DNA from: Bacteroidales bacterium UBA3724
GTDB taxonomy: Bacteria > Bacteroidota > Bacteroidia > Bacteroidales > P3
NCBI GenBank assembly: GCA_002371315.1
Contig: DFHL01000065.1
Coordinates: forward strand, 20,696-40,196
Length of the DNA stretch: 19,501 nt
Direction: 5' to 3'
Shown here: in pieces, positions 8,149 to 15,938 of the stretch
How positions within the stretch are numbered: position 1 is the first letter of the stretch
Layout of the letters: every line of letters begins with the position of its first letter
Notes under the pieces: model-generated
The model's input: only the letters and a program-made list of their open reading frames with translations
Told to the model about the DNA's origin: nothing
The model's database searches: none
Position numbers and translations under genes: made by a program

Positions 8149-8565
8149 TCAGGCTTTGGTGATTCCGAATGAGAATCGGCGTTGCAGCTTGTCGCGCAAA
8201 TGATACAGCAGCAGGAAGTAGAGCGCTGTGACTATGAGCGTTATGGTGGCGGTTAGCACTTCGGATGCCGATGCGATTTGCAACAGGGCGATGGAGCCTA
8301 TGATGACAACGGCGGGCAGGATGTATGCCAGCAGGACTGCAAGAAGTCCAAGGCTTTCGTTGACGCTGACGATGACGCTGTCGCCGACGCTGTATTGCTG
8401 CCAGTCGCTGGTTTCGACTTCGACGATTTTGTCGGCTTTGTCGACGAAAGCGCACTTTTCGTGTGCCTTGCAGCTGCTGCAGGCCGAGACGACGTGCATT
8501 TCCACTTTTACTGTTCCTGATGAAATCTCTTTGACTGTTCCGTCGTGGGTTGCTATTGATGACAT
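8149..8565 (-). CDS. RseC/MucC-like integral membrane protein
   Basis: This 138-residue protein has the RseC layout. An N-terminal soluble domain carries a cysteine group at Cys29, Cys32 and Cys38 (ACSSCKAHEKC), and two membrane helices follow at about 72-94 and 99-119. RseC family members act in SoxR reduction or sigma-E signalling in Proteobacteria, and in Bacteroidota often precede the rnf genes. Here it is the last gene of the bat train, before the terminator at 8071-8105. I start at ATG 8565 (MSSIATHDG); an in-frame GTG at 8691 begins exactly at the core of array D and would add 42 repeat-encoded residues. A redox or metal-binding role for the cysteines is inference. Confidence 0.8.
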   Translation of the reverse strand: MSSIATHDGTVKEISSGTVKVEMHVVSACSSCKAHEKCAFVDKADKIVEVETSDWQQYSVGDSVIVSVNESLGLLAVLLAYILPAVVIIGSIALLQIASASEVLTATITLIVTALYFLLLYHLRDKLQRRFSFGITKA

Positions 8566-8576
8566 TGCTGTAAGTT

Positions 8577-8715
8577 GTGAATTGTGATTAGTGAATTGTG
8601 AATTGTGATTAGTGAATTGTGAATTGTGATTAGTGAATTGTGAATAGTGACCTGTGATGAGTGACTTGTGACACGAACGTGCTCGTTTCACTGGTCACTG
8701 GTCACTATTCACTTT
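8577..8715. repeat. Heptamer array D (WG-repeat gene to RseC-like gene)
   Basis: Thirteen left heptamers (8577-8667) include three copies of a 21-base unit GTGAATT-GTGATTA-GTGAATT, then GTGAATA, GTGACCT, GTGATGA and GTGACTT. The core is 8668-8691 (GTGACACGAACG then TGCTCGTTTCAC). Four right heptamers end at 8715, overlapping the TAA stop of the WG-repeat gene (8714-8716). In the transcribed direction the array starts at the stop codon and ends 11 bases before the next start. The 21-base super-period keeps the reading frame. Confidence 0.92.
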
Positions 8716-10003
8716 AGAAATTGAATTTTATGTTTTTGGGATATGTCTTGCAGGCTTTCACGCAATCGCCGTCGGCGTTGATTTTGTAGGTCTTGCCTTT
8801 GTAGACCACCTCGGCGCGGCCCCACTGGAAGTAGGAGGCGACGTCGAAGACGTAATCGCATACCTGCTTGCCGTTTTTGTCGATATAGCCCCAGGCTCCA
8901 CCCATACGGACGGGGATTAGCCCTTCGGTGCATTGGTAGGCAGATGAGTAGGTTATGGGTATGACGATGTTGCCGCTTTTGTCGACGAAGCCGTATTTGC
9001 CGTCTTTTTCGACGAGGGCGAGGTTCTCGCTGAAGACGTATGCCATCGAGCGGTAGCCGCTGTTGTCGTATTCGATGGGCAGGATGGTTTTGCCGCGGCT
9101 GTTGATGATGCCGTACTTGCCGTTTTTGCTGACCATCGCATATCCTTCGCTGAAGGTGTTGGCGTTGTCGTAGAGTCCGAAGCGCTCTTTGCCTTTGAGG
9201 TCGAGGAATGTCTTTTGCCCTTTACGTTCGACGAGATAAAAGCCTTCGCTGTAGCCTGTTATCTTTTCGTAGACGAATTTCGTTAGCTGCTTGAAGCGTT
9301 TGTCGAAAAGGGCTGCCTTTTCCTCTACGGCGTCGACGGCAAAGAAGTGCCCGTTGACCATAGGCGTCAATTCTATGTATTTGATTGGGAGGACTTCTTT
9401 GCCTTTGTGGTCGATCATTCCGAAACGGTCGTATTTTTTGACGATGGCGTATCCTTCGCTGAAGGAGAATGCGTATTCATAGTCGGCGTCGATGGCGATG
9501 TGGTTTGATTTGTCGACGAAGCGGTATGCCGCGTAGTCGCTGTCGAAGTCGATGAGCACCACCGCGAGCCCTTCGCTGAAGCCGGAGGCTGTGCGGTATT
9601 GCGGTTCGATGACGATGCGGCCGGCGGTGTCGTAGAAGCCGTAGAGGTCGTTTTGCTTGAATCGGATCATACCGTCGGTGGGGTAGTTCACTTCCGGATA
9701 CTGTACGGGCACGATGATGCGGCCGTTGCGGTCGATGATGCCGCACTGCTCGTAGTCGTTGTAGACGATGCAGTAGTTGCCGTGGAACTTGTCGACGAAC
9801 TTGTATTGCGGCTCGGCTATGACGGTACCGTCTTCGCGCTTGAAGCCGAAGAGCCCATTGTGTCGCGTGGTCTGTATTCCGTCGATGAAAAACAGTTCGC
9901 AGCCGCAGTCTTCGTCGTCGACGATGACGACTTTTTCCTTTTCCTGTGCGGCCAAGGCTATGGGAGCCAGAAGTGCTGCAAGTAGTATGACGATTCTGTT
10001 CAT
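8714..10003 (-). CDS. Secreted WG-repeat protein
   Basis: This 429-residue protein has a signal peptide (MNRIVILLAALLAPIALAAQ) and a run of about eight WG-type repeats, each near the pattern G-aromatic-hydrophobic-D-x-x-G-x-x-(V/I)-(I/P)-x-x-Y. Clear ones include GIIDRNGRIIVPVQY, GFYDTAGRIVIEPQY, GMIDHKGKEVLPIKY, GIINSRGKTILPIEY and GFVDKSGNIVIPITY. The family is a periplasmic or surface beta-rich repeat of unknown molecular role. Two adjacent cysteines (CGC) follow the signal peptide in DDEDCGCE. It lies downstream of batE on the same strand, with array E between. I start at ATG 10003, where the signal peptide begins; the in-frame GTG at 10129 is in the array E core and is rejected. A link to the Bat system is suggested only by position. 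Confidence 0.85.
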   Translation of the reverse strand: MNRIVILLAALLAPIALAAQEKEKVVIVDDEDCGCELFFIDGIQTTRHNGLFGFKREDGTVIAEPQYKFVDKFHGNYCIVYNDYEQCGIIDRNGRIIVPVQYPEVNYPTDGMIRFKQNDLYGFYDTAGRIVIEPQYRTASGFSEGLAVVLIDFDSDYAAYRFVDKSNHIAIDADYEYAFSFSEGYAIVKKYDRFGMIDHKGKEVLPIKYIELTPMVNGHFFAVDAVEEKAALFDKRFKQLTKFVYEKITGYSEGFYLVERKGQKTFLDLKGKERFGLYDNANTFSEGYAMVSKNGKYGIINSRGKTILPIEYDNSGYRSMAYVFSENLALVEKDGKYGFVDKSGNIVIPITYSSAYQCTEGLIPVRMGGAWGYIDKNGKQVCDYVFDVASYFQWGRAEVVYKGKTYKINADGDCVKACKTYPKNIKFNF

Positions 10004-10021
10004 ATTGGGTGTTTTGGGTTT

Positions 10022-10178
10022 GTGAATTGTGAATAGTGAATTGTGAATAGTGAATTGTGATTGGTGATTGGTGAATTGTGAATAGTGATTGGTGAATTGT
10101 GAATAGTGCTTCGGACACGCTCGTTTCACTGGTCACTGGTCACTTTTCACTATTCACAGGTCACTGTTCACTGGTCAC
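10022..10178. repeat. Heptamer array E (batE to WG-repeat gene)
   Basis: Twelve left heptamers (10022-10105; GTGAATT, GTGAATA and GTGATTG) lead into a 24-base core at 10106-10129 whose left half is degenerate (GTGCTTCGGACA then CGCTCGTTTCAC), followed by seven right heptamers ending at 10178. The core keeps its 24-base length and the heptamer register despite the changed left half. In the transcribed direction it begins 3 bases after the batE TAG stop and ends 18 bases before the WG-repeat gene start. The core-to-ATG distance of 126 bases is identical to that of array D. Confidence 0.9.
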
Positions 10179-10181
10179 TTC

Positions 10182-10955
10182 CTATATTATTTCAGCTCCG
10201 CTGTTTATCCATCCGCTTTTGCCATCGGCGATGCTTATCTGCCACCATTGGTCCTGTTTGTCGGTGATGGTGAGCAGGGTGCCTTCGTGGACAATGAACT
10301 TGTCGATGCTTTTGGGGTCTGGCGATCCTTTGACAACGATCATTGGCTCGATGACTATGGCTTCATTATTATTAGTCACAATTTTTGACGAAAACGCTGC
10401 AAAGAAAGTGAAAAAAAGTGTGAGGACAAGTGTCGCTATGCCGGTGACGAAGAAGGTGCGTCGAATGCGGTATTCTTTGGCAATGAAGAAGATGCAGGCT
10501 GCTGCGGCGGTCAGGAAGAATGCGATGATGAGAAGGATGCGCCAGCCTCGGGGCGTGGTGATGCGTGCAATGGAGTGAGCCCACTGGACGAGGAACATAC
10601 GCGGCAGCTGCTCGATGTTGTCGACGGTCTTGCTGTTTGCCAGGTCGAGGTTGTCGCGGATAATCTGTTTGTTCGGAGCCAGCCGCAGGGCGCGATGGTA
10701 GTTCAGTATTGCGTTGCCTGTCTGTTCGAGACGGTAGTAGGCGTTGCCAAGGTTGTAGTACAGCTCCCAGCTGGCTAAGCCGTCGTTGAGGATTTGGCTG
10801 TAGATGTCGACGGCCTGCTGATAATCGCCTTTTTCGTAGGCTTCGTTGCCTTCGGCAAAGTGTTTTTCTTTCAAGTTTGTGCGCGAGATTGCCGATGCCG
10901 ACGTGGCCGACAGCAATGCTGCTGCAAATACCAGTATTTTAATTATGTTGTGCAT
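10182..10955 (-). CDS. batE: BatE: TPR and SH3-like membrane protein
   Basis: This 257-residue protein has a signal peptide (1-22) and a TPR pair at about 29-98 (AEGNEAYEKGDYQQAVDIYSQ, then YYNLGNAYYRLEQTGNAILNYHRAL). Two membrane helices follow at 137-159 and 167-188, and the C-terminal 60 residues are SH3-like (KFIVHEGTLLTI...WWQISIADGKSGWI). This is the layout of BatE, the last gene of bat operons. TPRs would bind partner Bat proteins in the periplasm. It starts 11 bases after the batD stop, so translation is probably coupled, and it is followed by array E. Confidence 0.88.
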   Translation of the reverse strand: MHNIIKILVFAAALLSATSASAISRTNLKEKHFAEGNEAYEKGDYQQAVDIYSQILNDGLASWELYYNLGNAYYRLEQTGNAILNYHRALRLAPNKQIIRDNLDLANSKTVDNIEQLPRMFLVQWAHSIARITTPRGWRILLIIAFFLTAAAACIFFIAKEYRIRRTFFVTGIATLVLTLFFTFFAAFSSKIVTNNNEAIVIEPMIVVKGSPDPKSIDKFIVHEGTLLTITDKQDQWWQISIADGKSGWINSGAEII

Positions 10956-10966
10956 ATATCGGTTCT

Positions 10967-12862
10967 TTATCGTTCAACTTTAGTCTTGATGGCGGCGATT
11001 TTTGTTATTGTATCCATCGCCTCGTTGTAGATGTTTTGCTTTTTGGTGCTGCTGTCGCCAGGGGCGAAGCGTGCAAAGTCCACGTCGGCGAGCGTGTCGA
11101 GTATCTGTTTCTGCAGGGCTTCGTCCACCTGCTTGTCGGCCAGATGCTGGCGTATGGTGTCGGAAGAGAGGAGCGACTGCTGGATGTTGAATTTGTCGGC
11201 AATGCCGCCCCAGAGGGCTTTGTAGATTTCTTCGTAGAAAAGCTCGTCATTGCCGTCGTTGAGGTGCCGTTCGGCATTGCGCAGACGCTTGCGGGCCAGC
11301 TTGGTGGCACGCTGCAGACGCATAGATGCCTCGTCGGAGGCTATGTCCTGACGGCGGCGTGCGATGGTGATGACTGCTGTTGCGGCGACGAAGCCCAGTA
11401 TCAGCATCAGGAAGAAGGCGAGGGGGGCCTTGCCTTCGTTGCCGACGGGGCGCAGGTGTGTGCTCTTGCGTATGTGGTGTATGTCGCTGTTGAGCATCTT
11501 GACGTCGCTTTTTGCTGCCGTTCCGGGCAGGGGTTTGCCCACTTTGATGTGTATTTTGTTGCACTTCTTCGTGACGTACTGGCCTGTCGACGGGTCGAAG
11601 TAGACGTAGTCGAAGTCGGGCAAATCGTATTCGCCTTGTGTCTGCGGCGTGACTATCCATTCAAAGGTGCGGCTGCCGCTGAGGCCGTTGTCGCCCTTGT
11701 TGATTTCGTCCACAATGCGAGGCTCGTAGACTTCCATACCCTTCGGGAAGTTGATGGCTGGCGGCTCCAGCAGGCTCAGGTTGCCGCGGCCGCTGACGGT
11801 GACGCTGTAGGTGAAGGCCTCGTTGGCACGCAGTTCGGTGAGGTCTGTCTTGGCCTTGACGTCAAAGCGTCCTACGCCACCGGCAAAGCCTTCGGGCGCT
11901 TCGGGCAACGGCTTGACTTTGACGTTGATGGAGTTGCTTGTCAGCGAACGCACAACAGACTGCTGCTGAGTGAAGTTGAAGAAGGGGTCGTCGATGAAGA
12001 AGTCGAAGATGGTGCCTGTGCGCTGGTGCTGCACCTGTGTCTGTATGATGGCTACGACGTCGGTCTTGAGCGGGGCGATGTTCAGTTTGCCTGTCTCCTG
12101 CGGATAGAGCGCTCCGCGGCGTATCTCGGCCACTTGGTATTGGCGGCCGTTGTAGGTCTCGGTGTACTGTTTGACTTGGGTCATATTTTCGCTCAAATCC
12201 TCGCTCCAGAAGCCTTTGTTGCGCGGCAGCTTGTCTATCTGGAACTGCGTCAGCGGCACTTGGGTGTAGATTTTGTAGACAATAATGGCTTCTTCGCCCT
12301 GATAGAGGCTGTTCTTGTTGATGGATGCGCGGGCAAAGAGGGTGTTGTTGTCGATGGTCGTTGCCGGCTGCGGAGCCTGCTGCTGTCGCTGCTGTTGGCT
12401 GGGGCGCGACGGCTGCCCCCAGCCCCAGCCGCCTTGGTTCTGCTGCTGGCGATTGGCATTGGCATTGGGGTCGGCTTTCTCCACTTTTATGCTGAACGGC
12501 TTGCTGCTCACTGTCTTGCCGTCGACGGTGCAACTGGCGGCACCGACATTTGCGGTACCTTCCTCGTCGGCTTGGACAATGATTGTAAAGGTGTTGGACA
12601 CCGACCGCGACACCTTGCCGTTGATGTACGAACTCGAACTGCTGAAGCCTGTGTTTGGGCCACCCAAAAGTGTAAGACCTTTCAATGTGGGCATTTTGAA
12701 ATTCTGAGCGCGGGCATTGACTTCGAACGTGATTTGGAAGGCCTGTCCTTCAGCCACGGTGTTGCGTGTGCGGACATTCATCACGGCGTTCTGTGCCACC
12801 ACCGATGCCGTCAGCAGCATCAGGCTTAATAATGCTATAGTTCTTTTCTTAATCATTCTCAT
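10967..12862 (-). CDS. batD: BatD: large periplasmic protein with one C-terminal membrane helix
   Basis: This 631-residue protein has a signal peptide (1-24) and tandem beta-rich domains in the periplasm, matching the BatD 'oxygen tolerance' family. A single membrane helix lies at about 480-501, followed by a cytoplasmic tail of about 130 residues. Between the first and second beta domains, residues 134-168 form a Gln/Asn/Gly/Trp-rich linker (NRQQQNQGGWGWGQPSRPSQQQ). BatD is thought to be part of the Bat membrane assembly. The gene starts 15 bases after the batC stop and ends 11 bases before batE. MRMIKK offers two in-frame ATGs six bases apart; I use the outer one. Confidence 0.9.
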   Translation of the reverse strand: MRMIKKRTIALLSLMLLTASVVAQNAVMNVRTRNTVAEGQAFQITFEVNARAQNFKMPTLKGLTLLGGPNTGFSSSSSYINGKVSRSVSNTFTIIVQADEEGTANVGAASCTVDGKTVSSKPFSIKVEKADPNANANRQQQNQGGWGWGQPSRPSQQQRQQQAPQPATTIDNNTLFARASINKNSLYQGEEAIIVYKIYTQVPLTQFQIDKLPRNKGFWSEDLSENMTQVKQYTETYNGRQYQVAEIRRGALYPQETGKLNIAPLKTDVVAIIQTQVQHQRTGTIFDFFIDDPFFNFTQQQSVVRSLTSNSINVKVKPLPEAPEGFAGGVGRFDVKAKTDLTELRANEAFTYSVTVSGRGNLSLLEPPAINFPKGMEVYEPRIVDEINKGDNGLSGSRTFEWIVTPQTQGEYDLPDFDYVYFDPSTGQYVTKKCNKIHIKVGKPLPGTAAKSDVKMLNSDIHHIRKSTHLRPVGNEGKAPLAFFLMLILGFVAATAVITIARRRQDIASDEASMRLQRATKLARKRLRNAERHLNDGNDELFYEEIYKALWGGIADKFNIQQSLLSSDTIRQHLADKQVDEALQKQILDTLADVDFARFAPGDSSTKKQNIYNEAMDTITKIAAIKTKVER

Positions 12863-12877
12863 CGTGTTATCCTTTGT

Positions 12878-13780
12878 TTACCAGTCTTTTTCTATCTTTG
12901 TTGGCGAACCTTGACGTCGTTCTTTGGAAGCTTCTTTCATCCTTACGGATTTCATTGTCTGCTGTTCGTTGTTTTTCATTGCATTGAGCATCTGCTCGGC
13001 CTCGCGCCGACGTTGCTCTTGCTGCTTGCCGTCTTTTTTGTCCCTCTGCTGGTCCTGCTGGTTTTGTTGGTTCTGTTGATTCTGTTGGTTCTGCTGGTTC
13101 TGCTGGTTCTGCTGGTCTTGCTGGTTTTGTTGGTTTTGTTGGTTCTGCTGGTTCTGGTCTTGGTTCTCGTTTTGCTGTCCTTGACCGCCACTGCCGCCTT
13201 GCTGTTCCGGGCGCAGCAGTTGCTTGGCCAGCGACAGGTTGTGCTTGGCGTCGCTGTTTTTGCTGTCCAGCCGCAGTGCCGACTGGTATTCCTTGATGGC
13301 CTGTTGCAGGCTTTGGGCGTCATATCCGCCAGTGTCGCGTGCGGCAAGTGCCTTGCGCAGGTGTATGTTGCCGGCGTTGTAGTGGGCCATTGTCCGCTGC
13401 TCGCGGGTGGCGCTGCTGTTCTGGCACACTTTGTCGTAGTAGGCAAGGGCGGTGTCGTTCTGCCCGAGCCGGCTGTGGGCCAAAGCGCGGTTGTACTGGG
13501 CTTTGGCATAGTTGCTGTCGGCCTTCAGGGCTGTGCGGTAGTTGTTTAGGGCGCTGGTGAAGCTCTCTTTTTTAAGCTCGTTGTTGCCCTTCCGTGTCGC
13601 AACGCGCCGGCCCTTGGACGTTTTGCGGTCCACTTTGTAGAGCGTTGTGGCTTTTTCCCTGCGGTATTGGCCCAGGACGCTGTTGTCCTGCCCGTTTTTT
13701 GCTTGAGGTTCGGCCTGTTGCGCAACGGCACCTGCCGAACACATAACTGTCAATAATATCAGCGACAAATATTTTTTCAT
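12878..13780 (-). CDS. batC: BatC: secreted TPR protein with Asn-Gln-Gln repeat tail
   Basis: This 300-residue protein has a signal peptide (cleavage likely after AVA, residue 20) and TPR-like helices at about 62-190. Residues 203-245 form a low-complexity region of NQQ triplets (with a few DQQ). The tail ends AEQMLNAMKNNEQQT...KIEKDW, the usual BatC C-terminus. The DNA here repeats every 9 bases, so copy number may vary by slippage. A Cys at position 14 lies within the hydrophobic segment but lacks a good lipobox. It lies between batB and batD with short gaps, and it should act with BatB in the periplasm. Confidence 0.88.
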   Translation of the reverse strand: MKKYLSLILLTVMCSAGAVAQQAEPQAKNGQDNSVLGQYRREKATTLYKVDRKTSKGRRVATRKGNNELKKESFTSALNNYRTALKADSNYAKAQYNRALAHSRLGQNDTALAYYDKVCQNSSATREQRTMAHYNAGNIHLRKALAARDTGGYDAQSLQQAIKEYQSALRLDSKNSDAKHNLSLAKQLLRPEQQGGSGGQGQQNENQDQNQQNQQNQQNQQDQQNQQNQQNQQNQQNQQNQQDQQRDKKDGKQQEQRRREAEQMLNAMKNNEQQTMKSVRMKEASKERRQGSPTKIEKDW

Positions 13781-13787
13781 AATTCCA

Positions 13788-13808
13788 TAGTCAAATAGTG
13801 ATCAGTGT
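13788..13808. repeat. Possible decayed heptamer remnant in the batB-batC gap
   Basis: The gap between batB and batC contains a short run resembling the left-arm heptamers of arrays A-G (AATAGTGATCAGTG), with no core and no right arm. It could be an eroded array or chance; with only about two heptamers the call is weak. Confidence 0.25.
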
Positions 13809-13831
13809 ATTTCTGTCGACAATAAAAAGAT

Positions 13832-14899
13832 TCATTTTCTCCGTATCATCTTGTTGAAGTTGATTCTTGGGTTTTTGCGTTCGAAGATAAACACTTCGAG
13901 CAAAATCAGCAAAAGGCCAGCCGCAAGCGGATACTGGAACTGCGACTTGTAGGAGGTGAACTGCGCGGCGCCGAATTTCTGGCTGTCCAGCTTCGACAGC
14001 TGTTTCACCAGCTCGTCAATGGCGGCGTTGCCGTTGGCCGAATGGACATAGATGCCGTTGCCAGCCTTGGCTATGTCGCGCAGCATATCCTCGTTCAGGC
14101 GCGTCGTGACGACGTTGCCTTCGCTGTCTCTGCGCCAGTCGGTTATCTGCCCGTTGCGGCCCATTATGGGTATTTGGCTGCCTGTCGTCGAACCGATACC
14201 GATAGTGCATACCATAATGCCTTGGTCGGCAGCGTTTTTGGCAGCCTCGACGGCATCGTCCTCGTGGTTCTCGCCGTCGCTGAGGATAACGATGGCACGG
14301 CTTTTGTTGGGTTCCCACTGCGGCTCCGAGTCGTCGCCCTCGTTGCCGTATCCCAGCGTCGCCATACCTTTGTCGATGGCGTCGCCAATGGCGGTGCCCT
14401 GCTCGTTGATGAGGTCGGTGCCTATCTGGTCAAGAAACATCTTGGTGGCACCGTAGTCGTTGGTCAGCGGCATCTCGATGAATGCCCTTCCGGCAAAGAC
14501 CACCAGCGACACGCGGTCGCCGCCCAGCTGGTTCATCAGGTTGCGCACCGTCTGCTTGCTTTTTTCCATTCGGCTGGGCTTCATATCCTGCGCTAGCATA
14601 CTGTTCGACACGTCGATGCATACGGCCATATCGATGCCCCGCTGCTCGCCTTCGGCGATGCTGCTGCCTATGCGCGGGTTGGCAAGGGCCACAATCAGCA
14701 GTCCTATACCTGCACACAGCAGTGCAAGCTTGACGATGGGCCTGCGCCACGAGGCGTCGGGCTGAAGCTTTCCCATCATCGCCTCTTCGGCAAACTGCGC
14801 CAGCATACGTTTCTTCCGCCGCTGCCGCAGGATGAAGGCAATGACCATAAGTGGTATTACGGCCAGCAGCCACAGTATCTTTATATTTTCAAAGTTCAT
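13832..14899 (-). CDS. batB: BatB: VWA-domain membrane protein
   Basis: This 355-residue protein has N-terminal membrane helices at about 5-24 and 54-74, a VWA domain at about 90-310, and a C-terminal helix near 325-342. The metal-dependent adhesion site is complete: DxSxS as DVSNS (Asp96, Ser98, Ser100), Thr169 in GTAIGDAI, and Asp208 in LSDGENH. These features match BatB, the second VWA protein of bat operons, which should bind a divalent metal and partner proteins at the outer face of the inner membrane. It follows batA by 61 bases. Confidence 0.9.
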   Translation of the reverse strand: MNFENIKILWLLAVIPLMVIAFILRQRRKKRMLAQFAEEAMMGKLQPDASWRRPIVKLALLCAGIGLLIVALANPRIGSSIAEGEQRGIDMAVCIDVSNSMLAQDMKPSRMEKSKQTVRNLMNQLGGDRVSLVVFAGRAFIEMPLTNDYGATKMFLDQIGTDLINEQGTAIGDAIDKGMATLGYGNEGDDSEPQWEPNKSRAIVILSDGENHEDDAVEAAKNAADQGIMVCTIGIGSTTGSQIPIMGRNGQITDWRRDSEGNVVTTRLNEDMLRDIAKAGNGIYVHSANGNAAIDELVKQLSKLDSQKFGAAQFTSYKSQFQYPLAAGLLLILLEVFIFERKNPRINFNKMIRRK

Positions 14900-14960
14900 T
14901 TTCTATCGGTGGTTTATTGAATCGTTGTTTAAAAAAATGACACATCTCACGGGACGGTGG

Positions 14961-15938
14961 TCAGCCTTCAAAGCCTCTCAGCAGCATTTCCAGCCCCAGA
15001 GCCAGCAGGGCCAGCAGCAGGAAAATCTTGAATTCCTCCTTGGTCTGCTGGTATTGGGTCACGTCGATGCGTGTCTTTTCGATTTTGTCTATCTGGTCGA
15101 AGATCTCCTTCAGCGAGTTCTTGTCCGTGGCGCGGTAGTAGTGTCCGCCGTCGGTGCTCTCGGCCATACGCGTAAGCAGTGGCTCGTCGAGGTCGGCTTT
15201 GGCATAGAACGGGCGCCCGTACTCGTCGTGGTAGAGCACATCGCCGCGGCTGCCCACACCGATGGTGTACAGGCGGATGCCGTATTCGCCGCTCAGCTCG
15301 GCGGCCGTCTCGGGGTCGATCGAGCCGCGGTTGTTCACGCCGTCGGTCAGCAGGATGATGACCTTGCTGACGGCCTTGCTGTCCTTGATGCGGTTCACGG
15401 CGGTAGCCAGGCCGTCGCCGATGGCGGTGCCGTCCTCAAGCAGGCCGGTGCGCATCGCTGCCAGCTGGCGTTGCAGTACGTTGTGGTCGATTGTCAGTGG
15501 CGTCTGGGTGAAGGCTTCGCCGGCAAATTCCACCAGGGCGATGCGGTCGCTCTTGCGGCCGTCGATAAACTTCTGGGCCACATCCTTGGCGGCTTCCAGA
15601 CGGTTGGGCTTGAAATCCTCGCCTTTCATACTGCCCGACACGTCAATGGTCAGCACGATGTCGATGCCTTCAATCTCCATCTCCTCGCGGCTCAGCTTGC
15701 TTTGGGGGCGTGCCAGCGCCACCACCAGCAGCGTCACGGCGATGCATCGCAGCGCGAAGCGGGCGTGGTAGAGCGTGTGCCTCACCGTGCGGCCACCCTC
15801 GCCGAACATCTTGATGTCGGGAATGTGGATCGGGGCCTTTATGCGCTTGTAGCGCAGCGCGTACCACACAATCATCAGCGGCACCAGCGCCAGCAAAAGC
15901 AACAGCCACGGATGGGCAAAACTAATATTTCCAAACAT
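14961..15938 (-). CDS. batA: BatA: VWA-domain membrane protein
   Basis: This 325-residue protein has two N-terminal helices (about 9-30 and 59-77), a VWA domain, and a C-terminal helix (about 303-321). The metal site is intact: DVSGS (Asp99, Ser101, Ser103), Thr171 in DGTAIGDG, and Asp199 in LLTDGVNN. It is the closest partner of BatB in the operon. Its ATG directly follows the TAA of the upstream gene (TAAATG) with a GGAGG 7 bases before the start, so translation is probably coupled to that gene. Confidence 0.92.
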   Translation of the reverse strand: MFGNISFAHPWLLLLLALVPLMIVWYALRYKRIKAPIHIPDIKMFGEGGRTVRHTLYHARFALRCIAVTLLVVALARPQSKLSREEMEIEGIDIVLTIDVSGSMKGEDFKPNRLEAAKDVAQKFIDGRKSDRIALVEFAGEAFTQTPLTIDHNVLQRQLAAMRTGLLEDGTAIGDGLATAVNRIKDSKAVSKVIILLTDGVNNRGSIDPETAAELSGEYGIRLYTIGVGSRGDVLYHDEYGRPFYAKADLDEPLLTRMAESTDGGHYYRATDKNSLKEIFDQIDKIEKTRIDVTQYQQTKEEFKIFLLLALLALGLEMLLRGFEG

